DNA of 64,000 nt from Epilithonimonas zeae (GCF_023278365.1 NZ_CP075338.1:1984001-2048000); one strand, 5' to 3'; numbered from the stretch's first letter, positions 40,704-50,420 are shown. Made by a program: numbers and translations. The notes: a model not told the origin generated them from the letters alone.

Positions 40704-40759
40704 TAAATTAAAGCTTTCGGGTTTATACTATATAACTTCACTCAACAAAAAAATTATAT

Positions 40760-42247
40760 ATGGAAAAGTATCTATTCTCGGGAGTTTTAAACAGAGGAAT
40801 TTTATCAATGACTGTTTTCAGTTTGACATTGGTTTTTGGACAATATCAATCCAAAAAAATCACAGCCTCTACAAGGGAGAGCCGGGCAGAATTCGGAACT
40901 TCGGTAGCGATTAACAATCAATTTTTGGCGGTTGGCGCTTCCAGAGAAGCCATTGCAAAAGGTGCTGTTTATATTCATCAAAAAAGCGGAAATAACTGGA
41001 ATTTCAATCAAAAAATCACGGCTCCGGATGGTTTCGAAATGGCGGAATTTGGAGGAAGTATAAAGTTTGGAAATGATTTTCTTGTGATTTCTGCAGGAAG
41101 AGCGGATATCGAAAATATAATCCGAGCAGGCGCTTTGTATGTTTACAATTTAGATGCTAACAATCAATGGAATTTCACAAACAAACTGACAGCATCTGAT
41201 TATGATAATGATGCGTTGTTGGGCGTTAATCCTACTTCTATTGCTGTTGACGGGAATACGATTGTTGCTGGCGCTCCAGGATTCAGCAGTTGGAATGGTG
41301 CTGTTTATATTTACGAAAAAAGTGGTAATGACTGGATAGAAGCACAGAAAATCACTTCGCCGGAAAGTGTAGATTTTGGAAATTTTGGGATTGGCGTCAG
41401 TCTTTACGGCGATTATCTTGTGATTGGCGCAAGTGGCGTTAATAACAATGCAGGGAAAATTTACATCTATAAAAAGAATAATTCAGGTGAATGGATTTTT
41501 CATCAGAGTTTAATGTCATCAGACAATTTCGACAATTCTTATTTTGGAAATTCGGTCAGTATTTCTGGCAATGAATTGGTAGTTGGTGCGTATACAGAAT
41601 CTAACACAGGCAATCCGTCGATGGCTTATATTTTCAAATTGAATGATAATGGAAACTGGGAAGAATCTCAAAAAATTCCAAGTTATGAATCTTCCGAACA
41701 CACCTATTTCGCCTGGATGTGTGAGTTGAAAAGTGACAAGCTTCTCATCAGCGCTCCGCATCTATACGGAACAGAACCTGGGAGATCGCTACTTTACAAA
41801 AAGAACAGCCAGAACCAGTGGGAATTTGACCAGGAACTAAAGCCCGAAAACGATGTTGCAGAAGATTTCTACGGTTGGAGTTTAGCAATGAGTGATAATG
41901 AAATTATAGTTGGTGCAGCAAGAGACAATTGGGATAATAATGAAGAAAATGAACTGAATGATGCGGGTTCTGCGCATATTTTTACTTCGCAAGATCTTGC
42001 AACGAATGAAAATAATCTTTCTAAAAAAGATGTAAAAATCTATCCAAATCCCGCTAAAGATTTCATCAACATTACAAGTAAACAACAAGTTAATTCGGTT
42101 GAAATTCTGGACCAGTCCGGAAAACGGATTTCGGAGTCCAAAGAATTAAAAATTAATGTTTCAAATCTTTCAACAAAAGGAATTTATATTCTGAAAATAA
42201 AATTCTCGAACGGGAATTCATCAATTCAGAAATTGATGAAGCAATAA
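40760..42247 (+). CDS. secreted T9SS protein with FG-GAP-like beta-propeller repeats
   Basis: 495 residues. A signal-like stretch (MTVFSLTLVFGQ) lies near residues 17-28 after a short N-terminal extension. Then six to seven blades of the integrin-alpha FG-GAP type follow, each F-G-x-S-V/I..G..L.VGA..A.IY: EFGTSVAINNQFLAVGASRE, EFGGSIKFGNDFLVISAGRA, NFGIGVSLYGDYLVIGASGV and YFGNSVSISGNELVVGAYTE are four examples. The T9SS sorting domain is KIYPNPAKDFINITS to KLMKQ. It probably serves adhesion or carbohydrate binding at the surface. It lies directly before the TPR-LuxR regulator and shares the GTCAC element with the T9SS gene at 44165. Confidence 0.87.
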   Translation: MEKYLFSGVLNRGILSMTVFSLTLVFGQYQSKKITASTRESRAEFGTSVAINNQFLAVGASREAIAKGAVYIHQKSGNNWNFNQKITAPDGFEMAEFGGSIKFGNDFLVISAGRADIENIIRAGALYVYNLDANNQWNFTNKLTASDYDNDALLGVNPTSIAVDGNTIVAGAPGFSSWNGAVYIYEKSGNDWIEAQKITSPESVDFGNFGIGVSLYGDYLVIGASGVNNNAGKIYIYKKNNSGEWIFHQSLMSSDNFDNSYFGNSVSISGNELVVGAYTESNTGNPSMAYIFKLNDNGNWEESQKIPSYESSEHTYFAWMCELKSDKLLISAPHLYGTEPGRSLLYKKNSQNQWEFDQELKPENDVAEDFYGWSLAMSDNEIIVGAARDNWDNNEENELNDAGSAHIFTSQDLATNENNLSKKDVKIYPNPAKDFINITSKQQVNSVEILDQSGKRISESKELKINVSNLSTKGIYILKIKFSNGNSSIQKLMKQ

Positions 42248-42257
42248 TATTTTAAAC

Positions 42258-42323
42258 TCTCGCAGATTTGCTGGATTTTGTCGATTTGATCTAAAATTTG
42301 CTGAACCAGTAAAATCTGCGAGA
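42258..42323. repeat. palindromic repeat, TCTCGCAGATTT family, best copy
   Basis: TCTCGCAGATTTGCTGG (42258-42274) faces CCAGTAAAATCTGCGAGA (42306-42323), a near-perfect stem. It follows the FG-GAP gene and may end its transcript. Confidence 0.7.
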
Positions 42324-42427
42324 AATAGAACAAAACTAAAATTATCGAATAAATCTGTTCTCACAATCTCATCTTTTTGCTTTTACGATTAATTATATCT
42401 ATATTTCGTTATCGATTTGACGAGAAG

Positions 42428-44056
42428 ATGAAACTATTTCTGAAAATAATCCCAATAATTATGCTTTTTGTTCTGCCCTCAACAATGTTCGGGCAGTCTG
42501 AAAAAGAATGTGAAGTCATCATCGATTCTGCCATTCAGAAGATGTTTCGAAAGGAACATACCAAATCTCTGGAAATGTTGATTCGGGTAAAATCTGTCTC
42601 GGAACAAAAGAAATGGGACAAATCCAACTTTCGCGCAACCAACAACATTGGTCTCAATTATTATCTGATGACCGACTTTGGCGAAGCTTTGAAATATTAT
42701 CTCGAAGCTTATGATATCGCAACCAATACGCCGGACAAAAAGCACGTGATGACGGTTGTCAACAATATTGCGATTCTTTATTTTCAGGAAAAGAATAATA
42801 AAAAAGCTTACGAATATTTCCTAAAAGCCTATCAAACTGCTAAAGAAAACAACCGAAGTGAAAAAGCCGGCGCTTATGCAGTGAACCTTGGGTTGGTTCT
42901 GAATAAATTAAATAAAATCAATGAAGCTTATAAGTACATTCAGGAAGCGGAAATCCTGACAAAAGATGACCCAAAAGTCAATATAATGAACAAAATGGCT
43001 TTGGCAGAAAACCTTTATCTTAAGAAAAAATTTGAAGAATCTGAAGCTATCATCGATAATCTGATTCCTAAACTGGAAGCTGATAACCAAACCGAAAATC
43101 TGGTTTTCATTCTGCTGATAAAAGCGCAAATCAATGAGAAAAAAGGAGACTTTACTCAGGCAAAATCTTTGGCTTTACAGGCAAGAAAGCTCTCTCCGAA
43201 CATCAATAACAGAGAGGAAGTTTACAATTATCTTTCAAAAATCAATGCGGAAACCAAAAATTATGATGAGTCTCTCAAATACAAAGATTCTGTGATTATT
43301 GCGAATGATTCAATTTCGAGAATTAATAATTCTGCATTGTTCAATAATGGAAAAATCAAGTTCGAAATGCAGAATTATCAGTTTGAGCTCAAAGAAAGCC
43401 ATCAGCGTTTGAAAGATGAAAGAAAAATCTTCTACATTATTATCGCTTCTGCCGTTATCATTATTTTGTTGGTTCTGCTTTTCCTTTACAATAACTCGAT
43501 AAAATACAGACAGCAGAAAAAAATCACACAACTGGAATTTGAAAAAAAGCAAAGCGACAATCTGATTCTGACTCAACAACTGAAAGAACAGGAAACTTTA
43601 TCTTTATTAGAAAAAGAACGTCTTAAAAACGAAATCGAACAACAAAACCGCCAGCTCACTTCACAAGCTTTAACCATCTCCAGCAGAAATGACGTGGTGG
43701 AAGAAATTATTGAAGCGATTGTCAATCAACCTGAGATTTCTAATAATACGAAACTGGTCAATTCTATCAAGGATTTAAAAATTCAGCTTAAGAATAATAA
43801 TCAGTGGGACAGTTTTTTCAAACATTTTGAGGGCGTCAATCAGAATTTCATCACCACACTCAAAGAAAGACATCCGGATTTGAGCTCCTCGGAAATCAGA
43901 TTCATCTGTTATGTTTACATGAATCTCAGTCATAAAGAAATTGCATCCATTCTCAACATCAGTCCGGAATCCTGCAGAAAAAGAAAGGAAAGAATCAGTA
44001 AAAAACTCAATCTTCCTGACAAAATCAACCTATACGACTATATTTCAGCGATATAG
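42428..44056 (+). CDS. membrane-anchored TPR protein with LuxR-type HTH
   Basis: 542 residues from the ATG at 42428 (KLFLKIIPIIMLFVLPSTMF then GQ is a good signal peptide; an upstream in-frame ATG at 42377 would spoil it). TPRs fill about residues 25-300 (NNIGLNYYLMTDFGEALKYY, NIAILYFQEKNNKKAYEYFL). A membrane helix (FYIIIASAVIIILLVLLFLY, about 336-355) is followed by a Gln/Glu/Lys coiled coil (about 360-430) and the LuxR-like HTH: SSEIRFICYVYMNLSHKEIA then SILNISPESCRKRKERISKK. The two flanking T9SS genes carry a common 19-bp upstream element, and this protein is the obvious candidate to bind it. The periplasmic signal sensed is unknown. Confidence 0.85.
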   Translation: MKLFLKIIPIIMLFVLPSTMFGQSEKECEVIIDSAIQKMFRKEHTKSLEMLIRVKSVSEQKKWDKSNFRATNNIGLNYYLMTDFGEALKYYLEAYDIATNTPDKKHVMTVVNNIAILYFQEKNNKKAYEYFLKAYQTAKENNRSEKAGAYAVNLGLVLNKLNKINEAYKYIQEAEILTKDDPKVNIMNKMALAENLYLKKKFEESEAIIDNLIPKLEADNQTENLVFILLIKAQINEKKGDFTQAKSLALQARKLSPNINNREEVYNYLSKINAETKNYDESLKYKDSVIIANDSISRINNSALFNNGKIKFEMQNYQFELKESHQRLKDERKIFYIIIASAVIIILLVLLFLYNNSIKYRQQKKITQLEFEKKQSDNLILTQQLKEQETLSLLEKERLKNEIEQQNRQLTSQALTISSRNDVVEEIIEAIVNQPEISNNTKLVNSIKDLKIQLKNNNQWDSFFKHFEGVNQNFITTLKERHPDLSSSEIRFICYVYMNLSHKEIASILNISPESCRKRKERISKKLNLPDKINLYDYISAI

Positions 44057-44065
44057 ACAAACCTA

Positions 44066-44106
44066 CGTCACGCAGAAATTAGATTGATGTCACGCAATGT
44101 CACGCC
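44066..44106 (+). promoter_or_regulatory. GTCAC element(s) before the BNR-repeat T9SS gene
   Basis: TGTCACGCAATGTCACGCC (44088-44106) ends 58 bases before the ATG at 44165. A third CGTCACGCAG word lies at 44066-44075. The match to 40685-40703 is 18 of 19 bases at almost the same distance from the start codon. Confidence 0.6.
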
Positions 44107-44164
44107 ATTATTGATCCATTTTTTTTGATTTATCATCAATTTTACATCAATAAATTTTTGAAAT

Positions 44165-46495
44165 ATGAAGAAAATATTGACTTTATTTTTATTGGCAATT
44201 TGCTCCGGTCTTTCTACAATGTTGACGGCTCAATTGTCATTTTTAACTTCGCCAAATTATGGGCAGGTCTTTGATGTGACTTATGACCCAATCAAGCCTG
44301 ATGTTTTGTATGCCAATACGGTAACCAATCACATTGTGAAAAGTTCTGATAATGGAAAAAATTGGGAAGTGCTTTACTCTTTTCCAATTAATCTGAGTTT
44401 TGGGACAATAAAGGAATTAAGATGGACTGCTGACCAGAAATACCTGAGTTTTATTTTAACTTCGGAAGGGACAGCTTATAATCAGGTGATTATCATCGAC
44501 CCGGACAATGGCAACGTCATCAAAAAAGTCGATTCTCCAAATGGAAATCAATCAGGAAATCTGATAATGTCCTACTCGATTACGGGTAATAACTACGAAA
44601 ATATTCTTTTGCACACGACGTATATGTACAATTTTGGTCTTGTAACGGATGTTTTCTACAGCAAAAATGGCGGAGACGACTGGCAAAAAGTTTATACAAG
44701 TTCTAACAACGATGGCGTCCACGTGAATAATGTCGCAATCCATCCAAGAAATCCTGACAAATTATTTATTGCCAGAGGTTTTTCTCCAGGAGAAAAAAAC
44801 GGTGGATTATTTGTGTCAGAAAATTCCGGAAACAGCTGGACCGAAAAAAATGCCGGGCAAAATTATTCTGCTATAACATTTGACCCGATTAATCCTCAAA
44901 AAATGTTTTTGGGAACGTTTTATCTTACAGAAACTCAAACCGAGAATCTTTACCGATCCACAGACGGCGGTGATAATTGGAGCATTGTTCCTATCAACTG
45001 GACGGCGCTTTCTACTAACAGCATCCAAAAAATTGTCATCAATCCAAAAAACACAAATGACATTATGATTTTGGAAGAAAACGAAATCGTGATATCAAAA
45101 GATGGCGGAAACACCTGGACGAACTATGTTTACCCAAATAATGACCTAGAAAATAAATATTATTACGGACTGAATGCGACTTACAATCCTTCTAATAGCA
45201 ACGAAGTAATCATCAGTTCCAATTTCTATCCTTTCCATTCTTTGGATGGCGGAATTACCTTATCAAGATTCAAAAATCCGTTTGCTAATAACACAGAGAA
45301 AGTCAGCTTTCATAAAAATACAGAAAAACATTTGTATTACGGTCTGAGAAGAGGATTTATTCATCAGGATTTCCAAACGGGAGAAGAAACAGGAATTAAT
45401 CTTCAGGCTATCAACTTCTTTCCTAATTTCAATAATAATGGTCTTTTTGCTGACCCATTGGTTGCGGGAAGAGTATATATCAGCAGCAGTGGTTTTATGG
45501 GTTCAACGTTTGCTGTAAGTAATAATCACGGTGCAGATTATTCTACAGGTTACAGCGATTATGGACTGAATATTATGAAAATTGCGACATCAAAATTGAA
45601 TACCAATCATTCCTGGGTGGCTTTCAATGAGACGGTTAGGAAATTCGATTTTACCGATATGAGCGGAATTACCAGCGAGGAAGTGATGCTTCCTGCTTTC
45701 GGGACTGTTTTCGCAATCAGCATTGATGAATTTAACGAAAATAATGTAATTCTATCTCAGAATAATAATGTCTACAGAACCACAGACGGCGGACAAAACT
45801 GGACACCTTCGGAAAGCGGACTGAACGTTTTGGAAAAAGATGTAGACTTCATTTATGACATTAACAAAAATCCTTTTAATAAAGACCAATTGCTTTTGTC
45901 CACAACCCAGGGAATTTTTATCTCCAATGATGCCGGTGCAAAATGGACTCAAATCTATGACGGTAATGTCATCAACAAAGCAGAATTTTCGCCTTACAAA
46001 GATGGTGTCATCGTAGCATCTTCCAATTTTATGAACGGAAGTGGCGAGGGTTATGCATATCCGCCGTCACAGGTTAGAATTGTTTATTCTAAAGATTTTG
46101 GACAAAACTGGAGCGAAATATCGCCTGAAAGCCTGGGTTATCTTTTCTCAGAATCTTCAGCCATAGATTTTCTGGAAGATGATAAAGCGGACATCTATTT
46201 CAGTACGTCAGATTTGGGATTGGTAAAATATCAAATCAGTCTGGAAACTTTAGGAACCAATAATAATTCTTTATCAAAAGTAGATTTGATCATCTATCCA
46301 AATCCAACCTCTGATTACATTACGATTTCTAATGACAAAGTGAAAGAAGCTGTGATTGTAGATTTTGCCGGAAAAACTGTGTTGAAATCGACATTAAAAA
46401 CACTTGATTTAACCAATCTTCCGAAAGGTGTTTATATACTGAATGTAACATTGGAAAACGGAAAATCTATTTCGAAAAAAATCATCAAGAAGTAA
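44165..46495 (+). CDS. secreted T9SS protein with BNR/Asp-box (VPS10-like) beta-propeller repeats
   Basis: 776 residues. The signal peptide is KKILTLFLLAICSGLSTMLT with A after it. At least seven Asp-box repeats of the type S.D.G..W are visible: SSDNGKNWEVLYS, SENSGNSWTEKNAG, STDGGDNWSIVP, SKDGGNTWTNYVYP, TTDGGQNWTPSESG, SNDAGAKWTQIYDG and SKDFGQNWSEISPE. They form the sialidase or VPS10-like propeller seen in glycan-active or binding proteins. I see no clear sialidase Arg triad or FRIP motif, so binding rather than hydrolysis is possible. The T9SS domain is LIIYPNPTSDYITIS to KIIKK. It follows the TPR-LuxR gene by 108 bases and has its own GTCAC-element promoter region. Confidence 0.87.
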   Translation: MKKILTLFLLAICSGLSTMLTAQLSFLTSPNYGQVFDVTYDPIKPDVLYANTVTNHIVKSSDNGKNWEVLYSFPINLSFGTIKELRWTADQKYLSFILTSEGTAYNQVIIIDPDNGNVIKKVDSPNGNQSGNLIMSYSITGNNYENILLHTTYMYNFGLVTDVFYSKNGGDDWQKVYTSSNNDGVHVNNVAIHPRNPDKLFIARGFSPGEKNGGLFVSENSGNSWTEKNAGQNYSAITFDPINPQKMFLGTFYLTETQTENLYRSTDGGDNWSIVPINWTALSTNSIQKIVINPKNTNDIMILEENEIVISKDGGNTWTNYVYPNNDLENKYYYGLNATYNPSNSNEVIISSNFYPFHSLDGGITLSRFKNPFANNTEKVSFHKNTEKHLYYGLRRGFIHQDFQTGEETGINLQAINFFPNFNNNGLFADPLVAGRVYISSSGFMGSTFAVSNNHGADYSTGYSDYGLNIMKIATSKLNTNHSWVAFNETVRKFDFTDMSGITSEEVMLPAFGTVFAISIDEFNENNVILSQNNNVYRTTDGGQNWTPSESGLNVLEKDVDFIYDINKNPFNKDQLLLSTTQGIFISNDAGAKWTQIYDGNVINKAEFSPYKDGVIVASSNFMNGSGEGYAYPPSQVRIVYSKDFGQNWSEISPESLGYLFSESSAIDFLEDDKADIYFSTSDLGLVKYQISLETLGTNNNSLSKVDLIIYPNPTSDYITISNDKVKEAVIVDFAGKTVLKSTLKTLDLTNLPKGVYILNVTLENGKSISKKIIKK

Positions 46496-46514
46496 AAATT
46501 TATTCATATCAAAA

Positions 46515-46550
46515 AAAAGAGACTTAGCAAAAATTTGTTAAGTCTCTTTT
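46515..46550 (+). terminator. intrinsic terminator of the BNR-repeat T9SS gene
   Basis: AAAAGAGACTTAGCAAA and TTTGTTAAGTCTCTTTT form a long stem with one mismatch. Confidence 0.85.
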
Positions 46551-46610
46551 GATTTAATTAAAGATTGGTCTCATATTTCCTTATTAAATCCAAAATCAAG
46601 GGTATTTTTT

Positions 46611-46618
46611 TATATTTG
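46611..46618 (+). promoter_or_regulatory. TAnnTTTG promoter box of the DUF2339 operon
   Basis: TATATTTG lies 17 bases before the ATG at 46636. Confidence 0.5.
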
Positions 46619-46635
46619 TTAACAGAAGCACATCT

Positions 46636-49194
46636 ATGGAAGTATTTTTATTACTGGTCGTTATTCTTTTTGTGATCATTATTCACAACAAAGTCAATTC
46701 TAACCATCAAGCCACTCAGGATTCAATCAGAAAACTTCAGGAGAAGATCGATTCTTTGAAATCAGGAATTCAAATTCCACCTGTAAAACAGGAAGCACCA
46801 GAGACTCCAATTATCAAGGAACAAATCCAACCGGAAGAAATAACACCAATTCCTGTTGAAGTTCCTCCGATAATCGAAGAAGAAATCATCGAAGAAAAAC
46901 AGCCGGAAAATATTGAAAATACAATTCCACAAGTTGAAGATGAACTTTCAAAAGTGGAACAAAAAGTGGCTTTCTCATCAGAAGATACTATAAAGGAAGT
47001 TGTACCACCTAAAAAATCCTGGCTGGAAACCTTCAGAGAAAACAATCCTGATATTGAAAAATTCATCGGTGAAAACCTCATCAACAAAATCGGAATTCTG
47101 ATTTTGGTTCTAGGCATCAGTTTCTTTGTGAAATATGCGATTGATAAAGATTGGATTAATGAACCAGCACGTGTCGGAATCGGTATTTTGGCTGGTGCGC
47201 TTGTGATGGGCGTGGCTCATCGATTGAGGAAAAATTACGCCGCTTTCAGTTCTGTTTTTGTAGCTGGAGCAATTAGTATTTTTTATCTCACGATTGGAAT
47301 TGCGTTCCACGATTATCATCTGTTCAGCCAGACTGTGGCGTTCATTATTATGGTTGTGATTACCATTTTCAGTGTGTTCGTTTCAGTTTCTTATAACCGG
47401 AAAGAGTTGGCAGTTTTGTCTTTGATTGGCGGTTTTGCCGTTCCTTTTATGGTAAGCACGGGCGAAGGCAACTACAAAGTTCTGTTCACATATATTGCGA
47501 TTCTGAATGTCGGAATGCTCTTAATCGCTTATTTTAAAAAATGGAATCTCGTTACTTTGCTGGCTTTCATTTTCAGTTGTCTGCTGTATTCTGCTTGGTT
47601 TGGAAAAGGCTTCTACGACGACAAATTACCGTATCTTGGCGCATTGTTTTTTGCTACCATATTTTACATTATTTTCAGTGTGGCAACGGTTATCAACAAC
47701 CTTAGAAACAAAGGTTCTTTTACGAAACTGGAATATTTCATAATGCTCGCTAATACGTTCTTCTATTTCGGAATGGGAATCAGTATTATCGAAAATTGGA
47801 AACCGGAATTCAAAGGTTTGTTTACCGTTGTTTTGGCTTTGTACAATTTGGTTTATGCGATATTTTTATATAGAAAGTTCGGGTTGGACAAAAATGCGAT
47901 TTATCTGTTGTTAGGACTGACTTTAACCTTTGTTACGTTGGCTATTCCAATCCAGTTTAGCGGTAATTATATCACTTTATTCTGGGCTGGAGAAGCCGTT
48001 TTATTGTTCTGGTTGTCTCAAAAATCGAAAATTGCAACCTTCAAATTAGGCGCAATCATCGTTCAGATTTTGATGTTCGGAAGTTTGATTATGGATTGGG
48101 AAAAATATTATTCCGGTAATTTGATGGAACTGAAACCTTTCCTCAACCGAATGTTCATCACAGGAGTTGTATCACTCGCTTCATTGATTTTCACTTATAT
48201 TTTATTGAGGAAAGAGAAAGAAAAAACTGATATTTTCGGTTTTGAATTCCATCCTTCTTCTTACAGGAATATCATTTTAGGCGTCGGTATTTTGGTCGGC
48301 TATTTTACCGGAATGCTGGAAATCAGTTATCAATCTAACGAATACATCAGCAATTATTATTCGGCGTTGTCGTATTCGGTTTTGTATCATTTCCTGTTCA
48401 GTGTTGGATTGATTTATTTTGTTTTGAAACTAAAAGACAAAGGCTGGAACAGTTTCACGATTGTTTTGGCTTCCGTTAACATCATCATTTACATTGCCTA
48501 TTTTTACAAGCTGACTTACAATGAAATGACGGAAAATTTTGTTCTCAATCTATCTTCCAAATCAGCCTATTTCATTCATTATATTTTATTGATTTGCCTG
48601 GCTTATTTCGGATTTGTTTTGATTAAATTCAGAAATGAAAGTTTTTTCTCCAAACTTTTGAATCATAAATCGGCATTATGGATTTTCGCATTTTGCATCG
48701 TCTATGTTTTGAGTAATGAAGTGATGATTCACGGATTGATGTTTACCAAAGACATTATTTCACCTACAGAATTAGCGAAATATCCTTTCAATAAAACGGG
48801 TTACAGCTATGAAAAAGAAATGTTCATCGATGACAAATTCGAAGCGATAAAACTTCAAATCATCAAAATCGGTTATCCGATTCTTTGGGGCGTTTTATCT
48901 TTTGTTTTTCTGATTATCGGTATCAAAAAACAAAACCAGCCATTGCGTATTATCGCTTTAGCTTTACTCGGAATCACGATTATAAAACTGTTTATTTACG
49001 ATATCAAAAACGTTTCGGAAACAGGGAAAATCATCGCCTTTATTTTACTCGGCGTCTTGATTTTGATAATTTCATTTGTTTATCAAAAGATTAAAAGATT
49101 GGTCGTAGATGAAACCAAAATCCCTTCGGATAAAATTGAAAACTTGAAAGACCAAACAGAAACTAAAAACCCAAACGATGAAGAAATTAATTAG
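46636..49194 (+). CDS. DUF2339 polytopic membrane protein
   Basis: 852 residues. An N-terminal membrane helix (VFLLLVVILFVIIIHNKV) is followed by a coiled coil (HQATQDSIRKLQEKIDSLKS) and a Pro/Glu-rich linker (about 45-130). Then WLETFRENNPDIEKFIGENL and INKIGILILVLGISFFVKYA open the DUF2339 core; the W..F.G.N...KIG..IL..G..FF.KY pattern is the family mark. Roughly twenty more membrane helices follow. The role is unknown, though an envelope or transport function is often guessed. The last 17 bases overlap the DUF3999 gene, and this pairing is common, so the two products likely work together. Confidence 0.88.
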   Translation: MEVFLLLVVILFVIIIHNKVNSNHQATQDSIRKLQEKIDSLKSGIQIPPVKQEAPETPIIKEQIQPEEITPIPVEVPPIIEEEIIEEKQPENIENTIPQVEDELSKVEQKVAFSSEDTIKEVVPPKKSWLETFRENNPDIEKFIGENLINKIGILILVLGISFFVKYAIDKDWINEPARVGIGILAGALVMGVAHRLRKNYAAFSSVFVAGAISIFYLTIGIAFHDYHLFSQTVAFIIMVVITIFSVFVSVSYNRKELAVLSLIGGFAVPFMVSTGEGNYKVLFTYIAILNVGMLLIAYFKKWNLVTLLAFIFSCLLYSAWFGKGFYDDKLPYLGALFFATIFYIIFSVATVINNLRNKGSFTKLEYFIMLANTFFYFGMGISIIENWKPEFKGLFTVVLALYNLVYAIFLYRKFGLDKNAIYLLLGLTLTFVTLAIPIQFSGNYITLFWAGEAVLLFWLSQKSKIATFKLGAIIVQILMFGSLIMDWEKYYSGNLMELKPFLNRMFITGVVSLASLIFTYILLRKEKEKTDIFGFEFHPSSYRNIILGVGILVGYFTGMLEISYQSNEYISNYYSALSYSVLYHFLFSVGLIYFVLKLKDKGWNSFTIVLASVNIIIYIAYFYKLTYNEMTENFVLNLSSKSAYFIHYILLICLAYFGFVLIKFRNESFFSKLLNHKSALWIFAFCIVYVLSNEVMIHGLMFTKDIISPTELAKYPFNKTGYSYEKEMFIDDKFEAIKLQIIKIGYPILWGVLSFVFLIIGIKKQNQPLRIIALALLGITIIKLFIYDIKNVSETGKIIAFILLGVLILIISFVYQKIKRLVVDETKIPSDKIENLKDQTETKNPNDEEIN

Positions 49195-50398
49195 TCTAAT
49201 ATCAATTCTGATAGCGAGTTTTTCCTTAGCTCAAAGCTATCAGGGAAAAATAAATAAAGTCTCAGAAAACGGACTGCATCAGATTTTGCTAACTCCGGAA
49301 GTTCGATCTGCGTCTCAGAATAATATTGATTTTTTAAGAATTTTTGATTCTAAAAATAATGAAGTTCCTTATGTCTTTTATGAAGGGAAATCCAGCAATT
49401 CCAGTTCAAAGGATTTTACCATCATTTCAAAAACTGCTATTCCGAATGTAGCGACTTCCATCATCATCTCCAATGAAAATGCATTGAATATCGATCATCT
49501 GACCTTGAAAATCGCCAATACGGATGTCGAAAAAAAGTACAATATCAGCGGCAGCAACGACCAGAAAGAATGGTTTGGTTTGGTCGGTAATCAAAAAGTA
49601 ATCGGACTGAATGACGCTGGGGAAAACTTTGTGGAACGTGATTTTGCTTTTCCTTTGAACAATTACAAGTTTCTGAAAATTGATTTCATCGATAAAAACT
49701 CTTTGCCTATCAATATTCTGGATGCGAGTTTGGAAGAAAATCATTCTGTCCATCAATCGAAAATTGAATTACAAAACTTCACTCAAAAATTTGAAACAAA
49801 TAAGAAATTAAAACAAACCAAAATCACGATTACGTTTGCAAATCCACAAGTCATTGACGGCATCGGTTTCGAGATTTCTTCACCGAGTTATTTTCTGCGT
49901 GATGCGATGATTTTGATTAATAAATCTAGAGTTTATAAAAAATCAACTGAAAATTATATCGAAAATATTTCTGCTTTTCAACTCAATTCAAAAAGTGAAA
50001 ATAGATTTGATGTACAAAGTTTTTTTGCCAAAGAATTCACGATAGAAATTGACAATAAGGATAATCCAGCTTTGGAAATCAACAAAATCAATCTTTTTCA
50101 ATCGCCTGTCAGCATTCTAACCGATTTGAAATCGAATGAAAATTATACTTTAAAAATTGACTCCACTTGGTCTGCGCCACAATACGATTTAATCAACTCC
50201 GGAATTGATGTTAATCAGAATTATCCCGTTGCAACCATTTCGAACTTAGAAAAAATAGAACAATCAAAATCTAAAGAAGAAGAAAAAACATTTTGGCAAA
50301 CGCCTTTGTTTATGTGGATTTGTATTGTTTTAGCTGTAACGATTATTGGTTATTTTGCGGTTGGATTGATTAAGGATATGAATAAGGAGAATCAGTAA
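49178..50398 (+). CDS. DUF3999 family envelope protein
   Basis: 406 residues. A signal peptide (KKLISLISILIASFSLAQ) is followed by beta-rich periplasmic domains (about 20-370), with strands such as GLHQILLTPEVRSASQ, HLTLKIANTDVEKKYNISGS and ITITFANPQVIDGIGFEISS. The C-terminus has one membrane helix (PLFMWICIVLAVTIIGYFAV) and a short basic end. Its start lies inside the end of the DUF2339 gene, implying translational coupling and a shared complex. The family call comes from this pairing and architecture; motif evidence alone is weak. Confidence 0.75.
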   Translation: MKKLISLISILIASFSLAQSYQGKINKVSENGLHQILLTPEVRSASQNNIDFLRIFDSKNNEVPYVFYEGKSSNSSSKDFTIISKTAIPNVATSIIISNENALNIDHLTLKIANTDVEKKYNISGSNDQKEWFGLVGNQKVIGLNDAGENFVERDFAFPLNNYKFLKIDFIDKNSLPINILDASLEENHSVHQSKIELQNFTQKFETNKKLKQTKITITFANPQVIDGIGFEISSPSYFLRDAMILINKSRVYKKSTENYIENISAFQLNSKSENRFDVQSFFAKEFTIEIDNKDNPALEINKINLFQSPVSILTDLKSNENYTLKIDSTWSAPQYDLINSGIDVNQNYPVATISNLEKIEQSKSKEEEKTFWQTPLFMWICIVLAVTIIGYFAVGLIKDMNKENQ

Positions 50399-50420
50399 AT
50401 TTACATCAAGAAAAATAATA

